Assembly: GCA_963835595.1 (NCBI GenBank)
Contig: CAWIGL010000002.1
Coordinates: 992,001-1,056,000, forward strand
Direction of reading: 5' to 3'
DNA length: 64,000 bases
Origin: CAWEPK01 sp963835595
GTDB taxonomy: Bacteria > Desulfobacterota > Syntrophorhabdia > Syntrophorhabdales > WCHB1-27
Position numbers and translations under genes: made by a program. Below are positions 17,226-25,721 of this stretch, one piece after another (the first letter of the stretch is position 1; each line of letters opens with the position of its first letter). The notes beneath the pieces are model-generated. The model had not been told where the DNA came from. It did no database searches and saw nothing but the letters and a program-made list of their open reading frames with translations.

Positions 17226-17325
17226 ATAAACGGACTTTTATCCTTTTATGAGGGGGGAGGCTCCATCCGGCTTTGCCGGTGGAGGGGGCGCTGACCCCAA
17301 TGGCTGTATCCCGCCGCCTCCACCA
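17209..17325 (+). repeat. Duplicated tmRNA 3' end (att-like direct repeat)
   Basis: TCCCGCCGCCTCCACCA at 17209-17225 (the tmRNA 3' end) recurs exactly at 17309-17325, 100 bp later. Integrases often use the tmRNA 3' end and leave such duplications. The interval between them (17226-17308) holds only a REP-like repeat. The rest of the gap to 17539 is AT-rich and holds no gene that I recognise. Confidence 0.6.
17250..17298. repeat. REP-like palindromic repeat, copy 3
   Basis: GAGGGGGGAGGCTCCATCC, a GGCTTTGCC loop region and GGTGGAGGGGGCGCTGACCCC form an imperfect stem-loop. It is closely related to the copy at 40934-40982 read on the other strand, and less closely to those at 5951 and 6081. Confidence 0.65.
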
Positions 17326-17539
17326 TCTTTGCCTGTAAATGCATTTGGCTCCCGCATTGATTGCGATGAAAAAAAATGAGAAGATTTTAATCCGCCGCTA
17401 ATGCAGTTTTAATCTATAGCAGTTATATTAATAGTAGATGAGGAGCGATCGGCGCAGACGCTCCGATGCACCTATGCAGAAAAAGCGGTCGTGAACGGGC
17501 GCAAGTGGTCCGGGACCGGCAGGAAGGATAGGTTATATC

Positions 17540-17818
17540 ATGGGAAGAAAGTCAAATGCGGCCAAAGGCCGCGAAGAAGAAGAGTGGGCATTTGAAGAGG
17601 CGGATGCCGCGGATGCGCAATACCAGGACAGGACGCTCGTGCTGGCGAGGGAGCCTTTGCCGAGGAAGGTTCAATTGATGGCTGCCGGAGTAAAGGAGAT
17701 CAGGTGCATGTGCTGCAACCGGATCAGGCCGATAGCCGGCGCAGAAGAGCTTGGCGAGGGATGGATGTGTGAAGATTGCCTGTCCGACGCGGCGGAGGGA
17801 CGGAGATACGGGGGATAA
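17540..17818 (+). CDS. Small protein with C-terminal zinc-ribbon-like Cys motif
   Basis: This 92-residue hydrophilic protein starts at ATG 17540 with AGGAAGGATAGG upstream. The N-terminal half is charged (GREEEEWAFEEAD). The C-terminal half has CMCCNRIRPIAGAEELGEGWMCEDC, two CxxC pairs about 20 residues apart, able to bind one zinc or act in redox. I do not recognise the family. It converges with the sigma-54 regulator gene, and there is no operon partner. Confidence 0.6.
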   Translation: MGRKSNAAKGREEEEWAFEEADAADAQYQDRTLVLAREPLPRKVQLMAAGVKEIRCMCCNRIRPIAGAEELGEGWMCEDCLSDAAEGRRYGG

Positions 17819-17888
17819 AGCGGCAATCAGGCGATAACGGCGTTCTATAATAGCCTGTCGCGGCAAGTTTCCGATGAGGTCCGGCCGC

Positions 17889-19259
17889 TTAAGGGGAAAT
17901 GAACCTCGTCTCCGGCCTGATGCCGTGCTTTTTCAAGAGCTTCCAGAGAGTGACGCGGCTCATCCCGAGAAGCTCCGCTGCCCTTTGTCTGTTGCCCCCC
18001 GTCTCTTCCATCGCCTTGACGAGCCGTTCCCTCTGCTCCGTCTTCGGCGACGCCACGGTCGCGGCGGTGCATTTCTTTCCCTGTGAGCGCCGGAAGGTGC
18101 TGCGTCGAGATGACGGGTTCCTGGCAGACCACAAATGCGTATTCGAGGACGTTTATCAGCTCGCGCACGTTGCCGGGCCAGGCATGGGCCATTAGCCGCT
18201 CCATCGCCTCCTCGGTCACGCCCTTGATCTCTTTCTCGCTTCTCAGGCGTATCGTCTTGATGAAATGGTCCACCAGAAGTGGTATATCGTCCCGCCGCTC
18301 GCGTAAAGGGGGAACCCGGATGGGGATAACGCTCAGGCGGTAATAGAGGTCGTTCGCGGAAGCGCCTTCCCGGCACATATGCTCTATGTCACTATGGGTG
18401 GCCGCTATTATGCGCGTGTCGATGGCTATGGGCTTCTGGTCTCCCACCCGCTCGATCTCTTTTTCCTGGAGCACCCTGAGCAGCTTTACCTGCGTGGACA
18501 GGGGGATGTCGCCTATCTCATCCAGAAATAGGTCTCCCTTGTTGGCCGATTCGAACCGCCCCTTGCGGTCCTTGTCCGCGCCGGTGAAGGCCCCCTTCAC
18601 GTGGCCGAAAAGCTCGCTCTCAAGGAGGGACTCGTTCAACGCCGCGCAACTGACCTTTATGAAAGGCCCGCCGCTCCTGTTCCCCGATGCGTGGACGGCG
18701 TTTGCCACCAGCTCCTTTCCCGTTCCGCTCTCTCCGTAAATGATTATAGGCGCGTCGGAGGCGGCCGCGTTGCGGATGAGGGCGAAGACATCGAGCATCT
18801 TCGAGCTTCTTCCGATAATCCCCTCGAACCCGTCCCCCGGCGACAGAAGGTCTTTCAACTCCTTTATGGTCTGCTCCTTCGCCACGAGGTCCGTGATGTC
18901 GGTGATGGTCTCCACACCCCCGACAACGTCCCCTTCGGAGTCCCTCAATATCGCCCCGTTCTTCAGGACGTAAAGGGGCGACCCGTCTTTCCTTCTGATC
19001 CGGCAGCGATGTCTGACAACCGACCCGTTCCAGAAGAGCGGGCACTGCTTCTCCTTTTCCCCTTGCCGGTTATGGGAATAACACGTGTCGCAGTCGAGGA
19101 GCAGGCAGCCCGCCCCACAAGCTCGCCTGCGCAATACCCCGTGATGCGTTCCAGGGCCTTGTTTATCGATACTATCGTGCCCTCCCCATCGACGACGATC
19201 ACCCCGTCCATCATCGTATCGACGACGGTCTTCCAGTATTCTGGAACATCGTCCTTCAT
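17889..19259 (-). CDS. PAS / sigma-54-dependent Fis-type activator (two frame breaks)
   Basis: The start is ATG 19259 with GGAGGG upstream. The N-terminus is a PAS domain (YWKTVVDTMMDGVIVVDGEG) with an internal Cys cluster (CLLLDCDTCYS, CPLF), as in several regulators of anaerobes. The AAA+ domain has GESGTGKE (Walker A), GHVKGAFTGAD (sigma-54 contact), FLDEIGDIP and PPLRERRDDIP. The C-terminal HTH reads GGNRQRAAELLGMSRVTLWKLLKKH. The frame changes near 19110 and near 18073, with conserved sequence on both sides, so consensus errors are likely. The ACGTTAAT repeats upstream (19293-19313) suggest autoregulation. Confidence 0.88.
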
Positions 19260-19292
19260 CAGCCCTCCAGTCTGTTAATGCCCTTGAACAAA

Positions 19293-19313
19293 ACGTTAAT
19301 AACATACGTTAAT
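19293..19313. promoter_or_regulatory. ACGTTAAT direct repeat upstream of the sigma-54 activator
   Basis: ACGTTAAT occurs twice, at 19293-19300 and 19306-19313, about 35 bp before the activator start codon. The same 8-mer occurs at 37401-37408 upstream of dsrA. It is proposed as the binding motif of the activator itself. Confidence 0.4.
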
Positions 19314-19485
19314 AATCGGTCGGCGTCAAGACGGTTTCGGTGGGAAATCACGCAGCAGCGCCGAAAATAGCAAGGGACAGCGCCCCTCCCGCGAGGAAAT
19401 TTTTCGGATGCGCCGGCAGGCGTTTGTGGCAAACCGCCTGCTGCACCCTTCCGGTCGACGGCGCCCTTCCCGGCCGGCCCTTACC

Positions 19486-19698
19486 TCACATAGTGACTAT
19501 GATGATCGCCCGCAGGGGACACGCTGCGACGCACTCGCCGCAGGCGCTGCACGGAGAAAGGTTCGACATGGGCATCTCGTAAGGGGCCTCCTGCTTGAGC
19601 AGCTTGTGCGGGCAGGCCGCCGCTGCCGCGCAAAGACCCTTGCCGCATTTTCCGGGACGGCATTTGTTAAAATCGACGAGCGCCACCTTTGACGGCAT
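19486..19698 (-). CDS. Ferredoxin-like protein with two 4Fe-4S motifs
   Basis: The 70-residue form starts MPSKVALVDFNKCRP. The first Cys set is CRPGKCGKGLCAAAAACP, spaced as in the N-terminal Fe-S domain of ABCE1-type proteins. The second is a classic CSACGECVAACP. It should bind two 4Fe-4S clusters and carry electrons; the partner is unknown. The frame is open 26 codons further upstream, but that part is not ferredoxin-like. It lies 226 bp upstream of the sigma-54 activator on the same strand, without clear coupling. Confidence 0.78.
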   Translation of the reverse strand: MPSKVALVDFNKCRPGKCGKGLCAAAAACPHKLLKQEAPYEMPMSNLSPCSACGECVAACPLRAIIIVTM

Positions 19699-19841
19699 AC
19701 GGTCTTTTCCCTCTGCCTCCCTTTCTCGCCCCCCTAACGGGTCGGGCCGATCTACTTCTCTTAAAATAAGCATCACGCAAGATATATGCCCGGACCGCAG
19801 ATTACCTTGTCCCGGCCGCTGTTATGATATAAACTTGAGTC

Positions 19842-20543
19842 ATGCTCCACCCGATCCTTGTCGTCGAGGATGACCCGAAAATAGGCCGCATCGTGAAGGC
19901 GTACCTCGAAGGCGCAGGCTACGGCGTAATCCTTGCCGCCAACGGCAAGGACGCCCTCGAAGCTGCGCAGAAGGAAAATCCCCTTCTCGTCATACTCGAC
20001 CTCATGCTGCCCGACACAAGCGGCGAGGAGCTGTGCCTCAAGCTGAAAGAGCTGGCCGATACGCCTGTAATCATGCTTACCGCGAAGGCGTCAGAGGAGG
20101 AAAGGGTGGCAGGCTTTGCCCTCGGCGCAGACGATTACGTGGTCAAGCCGTTCAGCCCCAGGGAGGTGGTGCTGCGCGTAAAGGCGGTCCTGAAGCGCTC
20201 CGAGAAGAGCGACTTCGGCGGAGAAAAGCCCGCCAGCTTCAACGGCGGCGCCCTCGTCATCGACAGCCGGGATTATAAGGTAATCCGCGCAGGCAAGGAG
20301 GTATCCCTTACATCGACCGAGTTCAAGGTGCTACTTACCCTGTCGTCTGCGCCCCACAGGGTGTACACGAGGGGCGAGCTCGTGGAAAAGGCGCTCGGCT
20401 ACCAGTTCGAGGGATACGAAAGGAGCGTAGACGCACACATCAAGAACATCCGCCGCAAGCTGGGGGACGACCCCCAGAACCCTACGTTCATACATACCAT
20501 TTACGGCGTGGGCTATCGTTTTTCGGGCAACAGGGATGCATAG
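19842..20543 (+). CDS. OmpR/PhoB-family response regulator
   Basis: This 233-residue protein has a receiver domain with EDD near residue 10 and phosphoacceptor Asp in ILDLMLPD near residue 53. TAKA and KPFS (Lys near 104) complete it. The C-terminal winged helix has EFKVLLTLSSAPHRVYTRGELVEKALG and RSVDAHIKNIRRKLGDDP. It controls transcription on phosphorylation by the kinase encoded next, whose start overlaps by 8 bp. The two envelope-protein genes downstream are likely targets. Confidence 0.95.
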   Translation: MLHPILVVEDDPKIGRIVKAYLEGAGYGVILAANGKDALEAAQKENPLLVILDLMLPDTSGEELCLKLKELADTPVIMLTAKASEEERVAGFALGADDYVVKPFSPREVVLRVKAVLKRSEKSDFGGEKPASFNGGALVIDSRDYKVIRAGKEVSLTSTEFKVLLTLSSAPHRVYTRGELVEKALGYQFEGYERSVDAHIKNIRRKLGDDPQNPTFIHTIYGVGYRFSGNRDA

Positions 20544-21904
20544 GCGCCTCTCCTTCAAGTTCCTCATCCTCCTGCTCGCGGTGGCCGCAGTCGCCCTGTC
20601 CGGCACGGTCATCTTGAGGGGGCTGATGCTCCGGGATTTCAGGGCGTATCTCGAAGGCGACCAGGAGGACAGGGTGTACGGGATCACGGCGGACCTGGAG
20701 AGCGCCTACGAGCGGGACGGCCGCTGGGACCCCGCCGCCCAGGTCCAAAACGCGCCTCCGCCCTGACCCTCGGCTTCGAGATGAGGCTCCTCGACAACGA
20801 TGGCAGGACGGTCATCGACACGAGAAGCGCGCTGGAGAAGGCATCCCCGCTCGTCAGAAGACGGCTCGAGGCGCTCTCGCAATCGTGGGGGGGCGCCGGC
20901 GCGCGCAAGTTCGTTCCCTACGACCTGTTCCTGGCAGGCAGACAGATCGGGACCGTCGAGCTCAAGGCCCTGCGGCCGGCCAGGGAGGCCCTCTTCGTGC
21001 GGAGGGCCGACAGTTTCCTGCTGGTGTCGGTCGTCGTCATAGGGGGACTTGCGGTGCTGCTCTCGGTCCTCTTCTCCCGCCGCCTGACCCGTCCCATCAG
21101 GGAGCTTTCCGCCGCCGCCTCCGAGATCAGCCGCGGCCGCCTCGATATGCGCGTCAGCGCCACGAGGCGCGACGAGCTGGGCAGGCTGGCCGAGGCATTC
21201 AACCGCATGGCGAAGGACCTGGAGACGCAGGAGACGCTGCGGCGCAAGCTCCTGGCCGATGTCGCCCACGAGCTGAGGACGCCCCTCGGCGTCATGCGGG
21301 GAGAGCTGGAAGGGATGATCGACGGCGTCATCCCCCTCGACGAAAAGCGGCTCCAATCGCTTTACGAGGAGACGGGGCGACTCAAACCATGGTCGAGGGG
21401 ATCGAGAACCTGAACCAGGCCGAGGCGGGCGTCCTTTCTTTGCGAAGGCAGGACGTGCAGCTCGACACGTTCCTGGGGAATATCGTCGAGCGTTTCAGGC
21501 CCGCCTTCGGGGAGAAGGGGGTAGGGCTTGAGCTTCAGTGCCCCGGCGGGGCCCTGAGGGTATCGGCCGACCCGGAGCGCCTCAGCCAGGTCGTCCTCAA
21601 CCTCCTGTCGAACGCCTTGAAGGCGACGGGCAGCGGGGGCCGGGTCGTCGTCTCGGCGGCCGAAGGGAGCGGGGAGGTTCGGATAGCAGTAGAAGACGAC
21701 GGGGCCGGGATAAGGGAAGAGGACTTGCCGTTCATCTTCGAGAGGTTCTACCGGGGGCCGGGCGGCGGGCTCGGGATAGGTCTGACGATAGCGAAGGAGC
21801 TGGTGGAGGCCCACGGCGGCCGGATAGAGGCGAAGGGCGGGGAAGGCAAAGGCGCCGCGTTCGTCGTCTCCCTCCCCGCTGCCGGCGTTCACAATTCTTC
21901 ATAA
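20536..21904 (+). CDS. Membrane sensor histidine kinase (BaeS-like), two frame breaks
   Basis: The protein has transmembrane segments near residues 8-28 and around 160, with a short periplasmic region between them. HAMP follows (SRRLTRPIRELSAAASEISRG), then the H-box LLADVAHELRTPLGVMRGE. The HATPase shows VVLNLLSNALKATG, DDGAGIREEDLPFIFERFYRG and GGGLGIGLTIAKELVEAHGG. The frame changes near 20764 and near 21384 (a short A-run), with family-conserved sequence on both sides. It pairs with the preceding response regulator. The architecture resembles envelope-stress or metal-sensing kinases. Confidence 0.87.
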
Positions 21905-21970
21905 TCCCTTCGCGGCCTGTTCACATTCCTCCTTTATAATTATGGAACATACTTGAAGGAGGTATGAGAT

Positions 21971-22441
21971 ATGAAGAAGACAGTGATAGCGGTTGTGGCA
22001 ATGGCATTTATCGTCGTGTGCGGCCTCGCGTATGCGGCTGCGACGCCGCCGGCCGCGGGAGGCCAGGTCGACGTGAACGCCCTCAGGCAGTTCCAGAAGG
22101 AGACCCTGCCCCTGCGTGACGAGATGCAGGCGAAACATCTCGAGCTATGGAACGAGTGGGGCAAAGAGACCCCGGACCAGAACCGGATAGCCCAGCTTCA
22201 AAAGGAAATGATCGACCTTAGGGCGAAAATCCGGACAGCGGCTGACAAGTACGGCGTGCAGGGCTCGGGCTACGGATCGGGCCGCGGCTGGGGCCGTGGT
22301 TATGGCCGGATGGGTTACGGCGGCAGCGGATACGGTGGACCGGGCCGTGGTCATGGCCCCGGCATGATGGGCTACGGCGGCGGAAACGGCGGATACGGTT
22401 ACTGCGGCGGGCCCGGCTACGGGCGAGGCCCGGCCTGGTAA
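21971..22441 (+). CDS. Periplasmic ZraP/Spy-like protein with Gly-rich tail
   Basis: This 156-residue protein has a signal peptide cut near residue 23. Its helical region, LRQFQKETLPLRDEMQAKHLELWNEW then RIAQLQKEMIDLRAKI, matches the LTXXQ/heavy-metal-sensor fold of ZraP and CpxP. The last 55 residues are Gly/Tyr/Arg repeats with a few His and Cys residues, suggesting metal binding or disorder. AAGGAGG lies upstream of the ATG, and a TATAAT at 21935-21940 may be its -10. It directly follows the two-component pair, which probably controls it. Confidence 0.8.
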   Translation: MKKTVIAVVAMAFIVVCGLAYAAATPPAAGGQVDVNALRQFQKETLPLRDEMQAKHLELWNEWGKETPDQNRIAQLQKEMIDLRAKIRTAADKYGVQGSGYGSGRGWGRGYGRMGYGGSGYGGPGRGHGPGMMGYGGGNGGYGYCGGPGYGRGPAW

Positions 22442-22455
22442 GATCGGGCAGGGAT

Positions 22456-22488
22456 AAGGACGGGCCTTCCCGATGAAGGCCCGTCCTT
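22456..22488 (+). terminator. Strong hairpin between two envelope-protein genes
   Basis: AAGGACGGGCCTTC pairs perfectly with GAAGGCCCGTCCTT around a 5-base loop. It is followed by CC and a short pyrimidine run rather than a T-run, so it may attenuate rather than fully terminate. The next gene starts 17 bp later. Confidence 0.6.
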
Positions 22489-22504
22489 CCTTACAGGAGA
22501 GCAA

Positions 22505-22870
22505 ATGCGTCACGTCCTGATCCTTATCGTTTTCTTTTCCGTGTTGGCCGCGCCCTTCGTCTGTGCGGCCCAGCCTATGGGCGGAGGCGGAGGCATGGGT
22601 ATGGGCATGAGGGGAGGAGGGCCGTACGGAAATTACTGTCCCGGCCCGCGATGGGGAGGACCCTATGGGACGAGGACGCCCGTGCGGACGGCAGACGAGG
22701 CCAAACAGGTGATCGAGACCTTTTTTTCCGGCTGCGGGCAGAAGGTGACGGTCGGAAAGATAGAAGAGCGAAAGTGGTACTTCCAGGCGCAGGTCCTCGA
22801 CCCGGAGGGCAAGCAGATCGACCTCGTGGTCGTCGACAAGAGGACCGGAAGATTGAGGTCGATCTATTAA
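22505..22870 (+). CDS. Small exported protein, Gly/Met-rich then PepSY-like
   Basis: This 121-residue protein has a signal peptide cut after VCAA. A Gly/Met-rich stretch (MGGGGGMGMGMRGGGPYG) precedes a domain of about 60 residues: TADEAKQVIETFFSG, VGKIEERKWYFQAQVLDPEGKQIDLVVVDKRTGRLRSIY. The latter has the beta-alpha-beta pattern of PepSY-type domains. CAGGAGAG lies upstream of the ATG. The Met-rich segment hints at copper or silver contact. It is probably part of the stress response led by the two-component system upstream. Confidence 0.75.
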   Translation: MRHVLILIVFFSVLAAPFVCAAQPMGGGGGMGMGMRGGGPYGNYCPGPRWGGPYGTRTPVRTADEAKQVIETFFSGCGQKVTVGKIEERKWYFQAQVLDPEGKQIDLVVVDKRTGRLRSIY

Positions 22871-22915
22871 TGGGGCTCAGCGCCCCCTATCACCCACCCG
22901 GACAGCGAAAATCGG

Positions 22916-23962
22916 TTACGCCGAGAATGTGTATCTCGTCCCCGCCGTATTCAATATGAAGCGGTCGGGCATGGCCTTTGCGAAGGCTACGGTCGCCTCG
23001 AACCCCGTGCAGTGGGCAGGGACGATGTACACCGGGTTTATTGCCTTTATGTCTGCGACTGTCCTGTCGATGACCTCCGGCTTTGCATTGACCAGGTGGA
23101 AGCCCCCTATGACCGCGTAGACCTTCTCGACCCCGAATATCTTCTGCACGTGCTTCACTGTATTGACGATGCCCCTGTGCGCGCAACTCGAGACGACTAC
23201 CAGGCCTTTCCCTTTCAGGTTGAAGGCCATCGCCTGCTCGCCGGGGAACGAATCGACTACGACCGCGTCGCCCTGCTTCACCAGAAGGACGGGCGGGATC
23301 TTTTCATAGTCCGTAACCTGATCGACATGGCCCGAAAAGTAGCCCCCCGGCATCACTTCCGTGGGGTTTTTGACCTCGACGATCTCCACGAGACGCGCAG
23401 TCTCGATATCGGCCTTGCTCAGCCGGCCGATGTCCAGCCTCTCTCCCGTGCCCGGCACGAGTGAATATCGCTGCTCGAACGCCCCCTCGCCAAGATAGAA
23501 AGGCGCGCCTTTCTTTATCTTCGGCCTGTTCAAGGCAAGCATCTGCGTGAAGCCGCCCCAGTGGTCGAAGTGGCCGTGAGAGAGACCGAACCCCTCGGCC
23601 CTTCCTGCATCGAGGCCGAGGACGTCCATGTTCCTCTTGACGCCCTGCGCGTCGAGGCCGTAGTCGAACATGAAAACACCCGTCCTGCCGTTCCCCGCCG
23701 TCTCGATAAAGTACGAAAGGCCGTGCTCGGCGTGCATCCACTTGCCCGGCAGCGTGCGGAACCTCTTCGTCACCGGCGCGTCGGGCCTGAGGGCATCGTA
23801 ATAATTGTCCGTGATGATCGTGATGACCAGCTTGTCCAGCTCCGCCATCTTCACCGCGCCGTAAGCACTCTTCGTACCTTCCATCATGCCTCCCGCCATC
23901 AGGACCGCCCCCGCTCCGACGGTCGTCTTGAGAAAATCTCTCCGGTTCATCTCGTCTTTCAT
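22916..23962 (-). CDS. TAT-exported metallo-beta-lactamase-fold protein
   Basis: This 348-residue protein has a TAT signal (NRRDFLKTTVGAGAVLMAGG). The MBL metal motif is LSHGHFDHWGG near residue 130. SSCAHRGIVNT and GGFHLVNA are typical of the COG1237 group related to the dihydropterin-linked ribofuranosyl-aminobenzene phosphate synthases. Export argues against that pterin role, and the real substrate is unknown. It is the last gene of the dsr transcription unit, 20 bp after the Cys-rich peptide gene, so a role in periplasmic sulfur chemistry is possible. Confidence 0.85.
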   Translation of the reverse strand: MKDEMNRRDFLKTTVGAGAVLMAGGMMEGTKSAYGAVKMAELDKLVITIITDNYYDALRPDAPVTKRFRTLPGKWMHAEHGLSYFIETAGNGRTGVFMFDYGLDAQGVKRNMDVLGLDAGRAEGFGLSHGHFDHWGGFTQMLALNRPKIKKGAPFYLGEGAFEQRYSLVPGTGERLDIGRLSKADIETARLVEIVEVKNPTEVMPGGYFSGHVDQVTDYEKIPPVLLVKQGDAVVVDSFPGEQAMAFNLKGKGLVVVSSCAHRGIVNTVKHVQKIFGVEKVYAVIGGFHLVNAKPEVIDRTVADIKAINPVYIVPAHCTGFEATVAFAKAMPDRFILNTAGTRYTFSA

Positions 23963-23982
23963 AATACCCTCCCCCTTGGTGT

Positions 23983-24249
23983 TCAGGTCCCGTCACGCAC
24001 TCCGGCGGCCCTCTTCTCGAAGTCCCCGCACCCCTTCCACGGGGAGACGAAGAGGTCGTGCAAGGCGCACAGCCCCGCGCCGGCGCACACCGACGAATAG
24101 GCCGACGCGAGCGTCCGCAAGCCCGGGAGGGCGGCCTCGACCAGGGCCGGGTCCGCCTCGAAGTGAGCGCAGCCCGCGCACCGGCCGGCCGCGGAACGCC
24201 TCTCGCCGGCCGGCGGCAGGCTGCCGTCTTGTTGGCTTATCGGTATCAC
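23983..24249 (-). CDS. Small Cys-rich protein translationally coupled to the YeiH exporter
   Basis: The 88-residue frame starts at a GTG (24247-24249) that overlaps the TGA of the exporter gene as GTGA. It contains CAGCAHF, VCAGAGLCALHDLFVSPWKGCGDF and ends RAAGVRDGT. Six Cys residues in a CxxC...C(5)C...C pattern could hold an Fe-S cluster or a metal. No signal peptide is seen. I do not recognise the family. The 20-bp gap to the exported MBL gene places it firmly in the dsr operon. Confidence 0.65.
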   Translation of the reverse strand: MIPISQQDGSLPPAGERRSAAGRCAGCAHFEADPALVEAALPGLRTLASAYSSVCAGAGLCALHDLFVSPWKGCGDFEKRAAGVRDGT

Positions 24250-25658
24250 TTCACCAGACTCGTCCAGTAACCGCCGAAGACGTACACAGAGAGAAGGAAA
24301 CCGAGCACCACGTTGACGATTACGCCCATGGTGAACGCGCCGAAAGGCTTGACGCCGGCGCCTTTCAGCTCCCTGAACCTCGTCGTGAGACCGATGCTGA
24401 GGAAGCAGAATATGAACGTCCAACCCCGCAGCGACGAGATGGGCCCAATAAGGCCAGGCTTTACGAGCTTATTGAAGATGGGCGTCGCGTACCCGGCAGT
24501 TACGGCCGTCATTATGAAAGAGGCCACGAAGAATCCGATGACGAACTTGGGGAACCTCCACCATATCTCCATTGCGCTCGGCCTTACGCCGCATTCGTCT
24601 TTCTCCCATTTCAGGCAGGCTATCAGGGCGAAGATAAAGGACCAGATGCCTATCCATATATCCCTGCCTATCACCTTCATAAGGGTAAAGCTCTGGAGGG
24701 CGGCGTTCTCGTTGCCCGCCATCCGGCCGTAGGCGCTTGCTGCCGCAAAGCCTGCCGCGTCGGCGAACTCCGAGGTTCCCACCCACGCGCCCGCCTGCCC
24801 CGCGTTCAGGTTGAACAGTTTCGATATGAAGGGGATGAAGAAGATCATGGCGAGCGCCCAGATGACGACGAGGGTCACCGTCATGTATAGATGCTCCTTT
24901 TTTGCCTTCACAGAGCTTGCGATCGCTATCGAGGCGGAGACCCCGCAGACGGCGCCGCCCACGCCGAGCACGGAGGCGAATCTCTTATCCAGGCCGAATA
25001 CCTTGGTGGCTGCGAAGTATATCACCAGGCAGGTGACGATAGAGATAATCCCGGCCTGGAAGAGGGCGACCGGCCCGGCAGAAACAACGAGGGTGATCGG
25101 GAACGTCGCGCCGAGCAGGACGATGCCCGTCTTCACGTAATACTCGACCCGGAAACCCGCATCGAGCCACTTGGGAAGCGGCGCGATATTGGCGATCAAA
25201 AGGCCGACGATGAGCGCAATGAGGGGAGGCTCCATGTTGTATTTCGGGGCGTCCACCCATCCGCCGATGGCGAACATTATGACCGAGAGTATGTAAAGAA
25301 TGATGAAAGACGGTATAAACTGCGACCCCTTTATACCCATTATCTTCGCCGGTATGCCCAGGATGATGAGCCAGCAAATGAGCTGCAAGATGTAGAGGTT
25401 TGCGTTCTGGCCGAAATGGGCCCCCAATTGGCCCAGGGAGGACCATTTGAGGCCGCCGGGGTTGACGGCGAGCGCCTTCACGACGGTGCTGCCGCTCAGG
25501 AAAGAGATGAGCGCAAGGACCACGATGCCGATACCAAGGTAGATCGCCCACCAGTCTTCCTTGAGGTAGAGCTCCTTCCATCCCATGGAAGCGGCCGGCG
25601 CCTCACCGGCGCCTGCCTTTGTTTCTTGGTGCATCTCGGATTTGTTATCGTTCGACAT
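24246..25658 (-). CDS. YeiH/UPF0324-family putative sulfur-oxyanion exporter
   Basis: This 470-residue protein of the Cons_hypoth698 (YeiH, PSE) family has an N-terminal soluble tail of about 35 residues. About eleven transmembrane segments follow. Family blocks include VLLGATFPITLVVSAG, GVGGAVCGVSASIAIASSV and SSLRGWTFIFCFLSIGLTTRF. A related protein, TauZ, is a candidate sulfate exporter of taurine degraders. AAGGAGGG precedes the ATG by 5 bases. Its place between cytochrome and Cys-rich peptide genes in the dsr operon supports sulfite, sulfate or sulfide traffic, though the direction is not shown. Confidence 0.9.
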   Translation of the reverse strand: MSNDNKSEMHQETKAGAGEAPAASMGWKELYLKEDWWAIYLGIGIVVLALISFLSGSTVVKALAVNPGGLKWSSLGQLGAHFGQNANLYILQLICWLIILGIPAKIMGIKGSQFIPSFIILYILSVIMFAIGGWVDAPKYNMEPPLIALIVGLLIANIAPLPKWLDAGFRVEYYVKTGIVLLGATFPITLVVSAGPVALFQAGIISIVTCLVIYFAATKVFGLDKRFASVLGVGGAVCGVSASIAIASSVKAKKEHLYMTVTLVVIWALAMIFFIPFISKLFNLNAGQAGAWVGTSEFADAAGFAAASAYGRMAGNENAALQSFTLMKVIGRDIWIGIWSFIFALIACLKWEKDECGVRPSAMEIWWRFPKFVIGFFVASFIMTAVTAGYATPIFNKLVKPGLIGPISSLRGWTFIFCFLSIGLTTRFRELKGAGVKPFGAFTMGVIVNVVLGFLLSVYVFGGYWTSLVK

Positions 25659-25721
25659 GACACCCTCCTTATAACAGGATTGGGGCGAGTCGCTTTGACC
25701 TACCCCGTTTTCATCGGGACA

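Noticed and set aside
16943..17226. Minus-strand frames with VEAAGIEPAS-type peptide
   Set aside because: They lie wholly antisense to tmRNA. This peptide is a well-known spurious translation of tmRNA or tRNA 3' ends.
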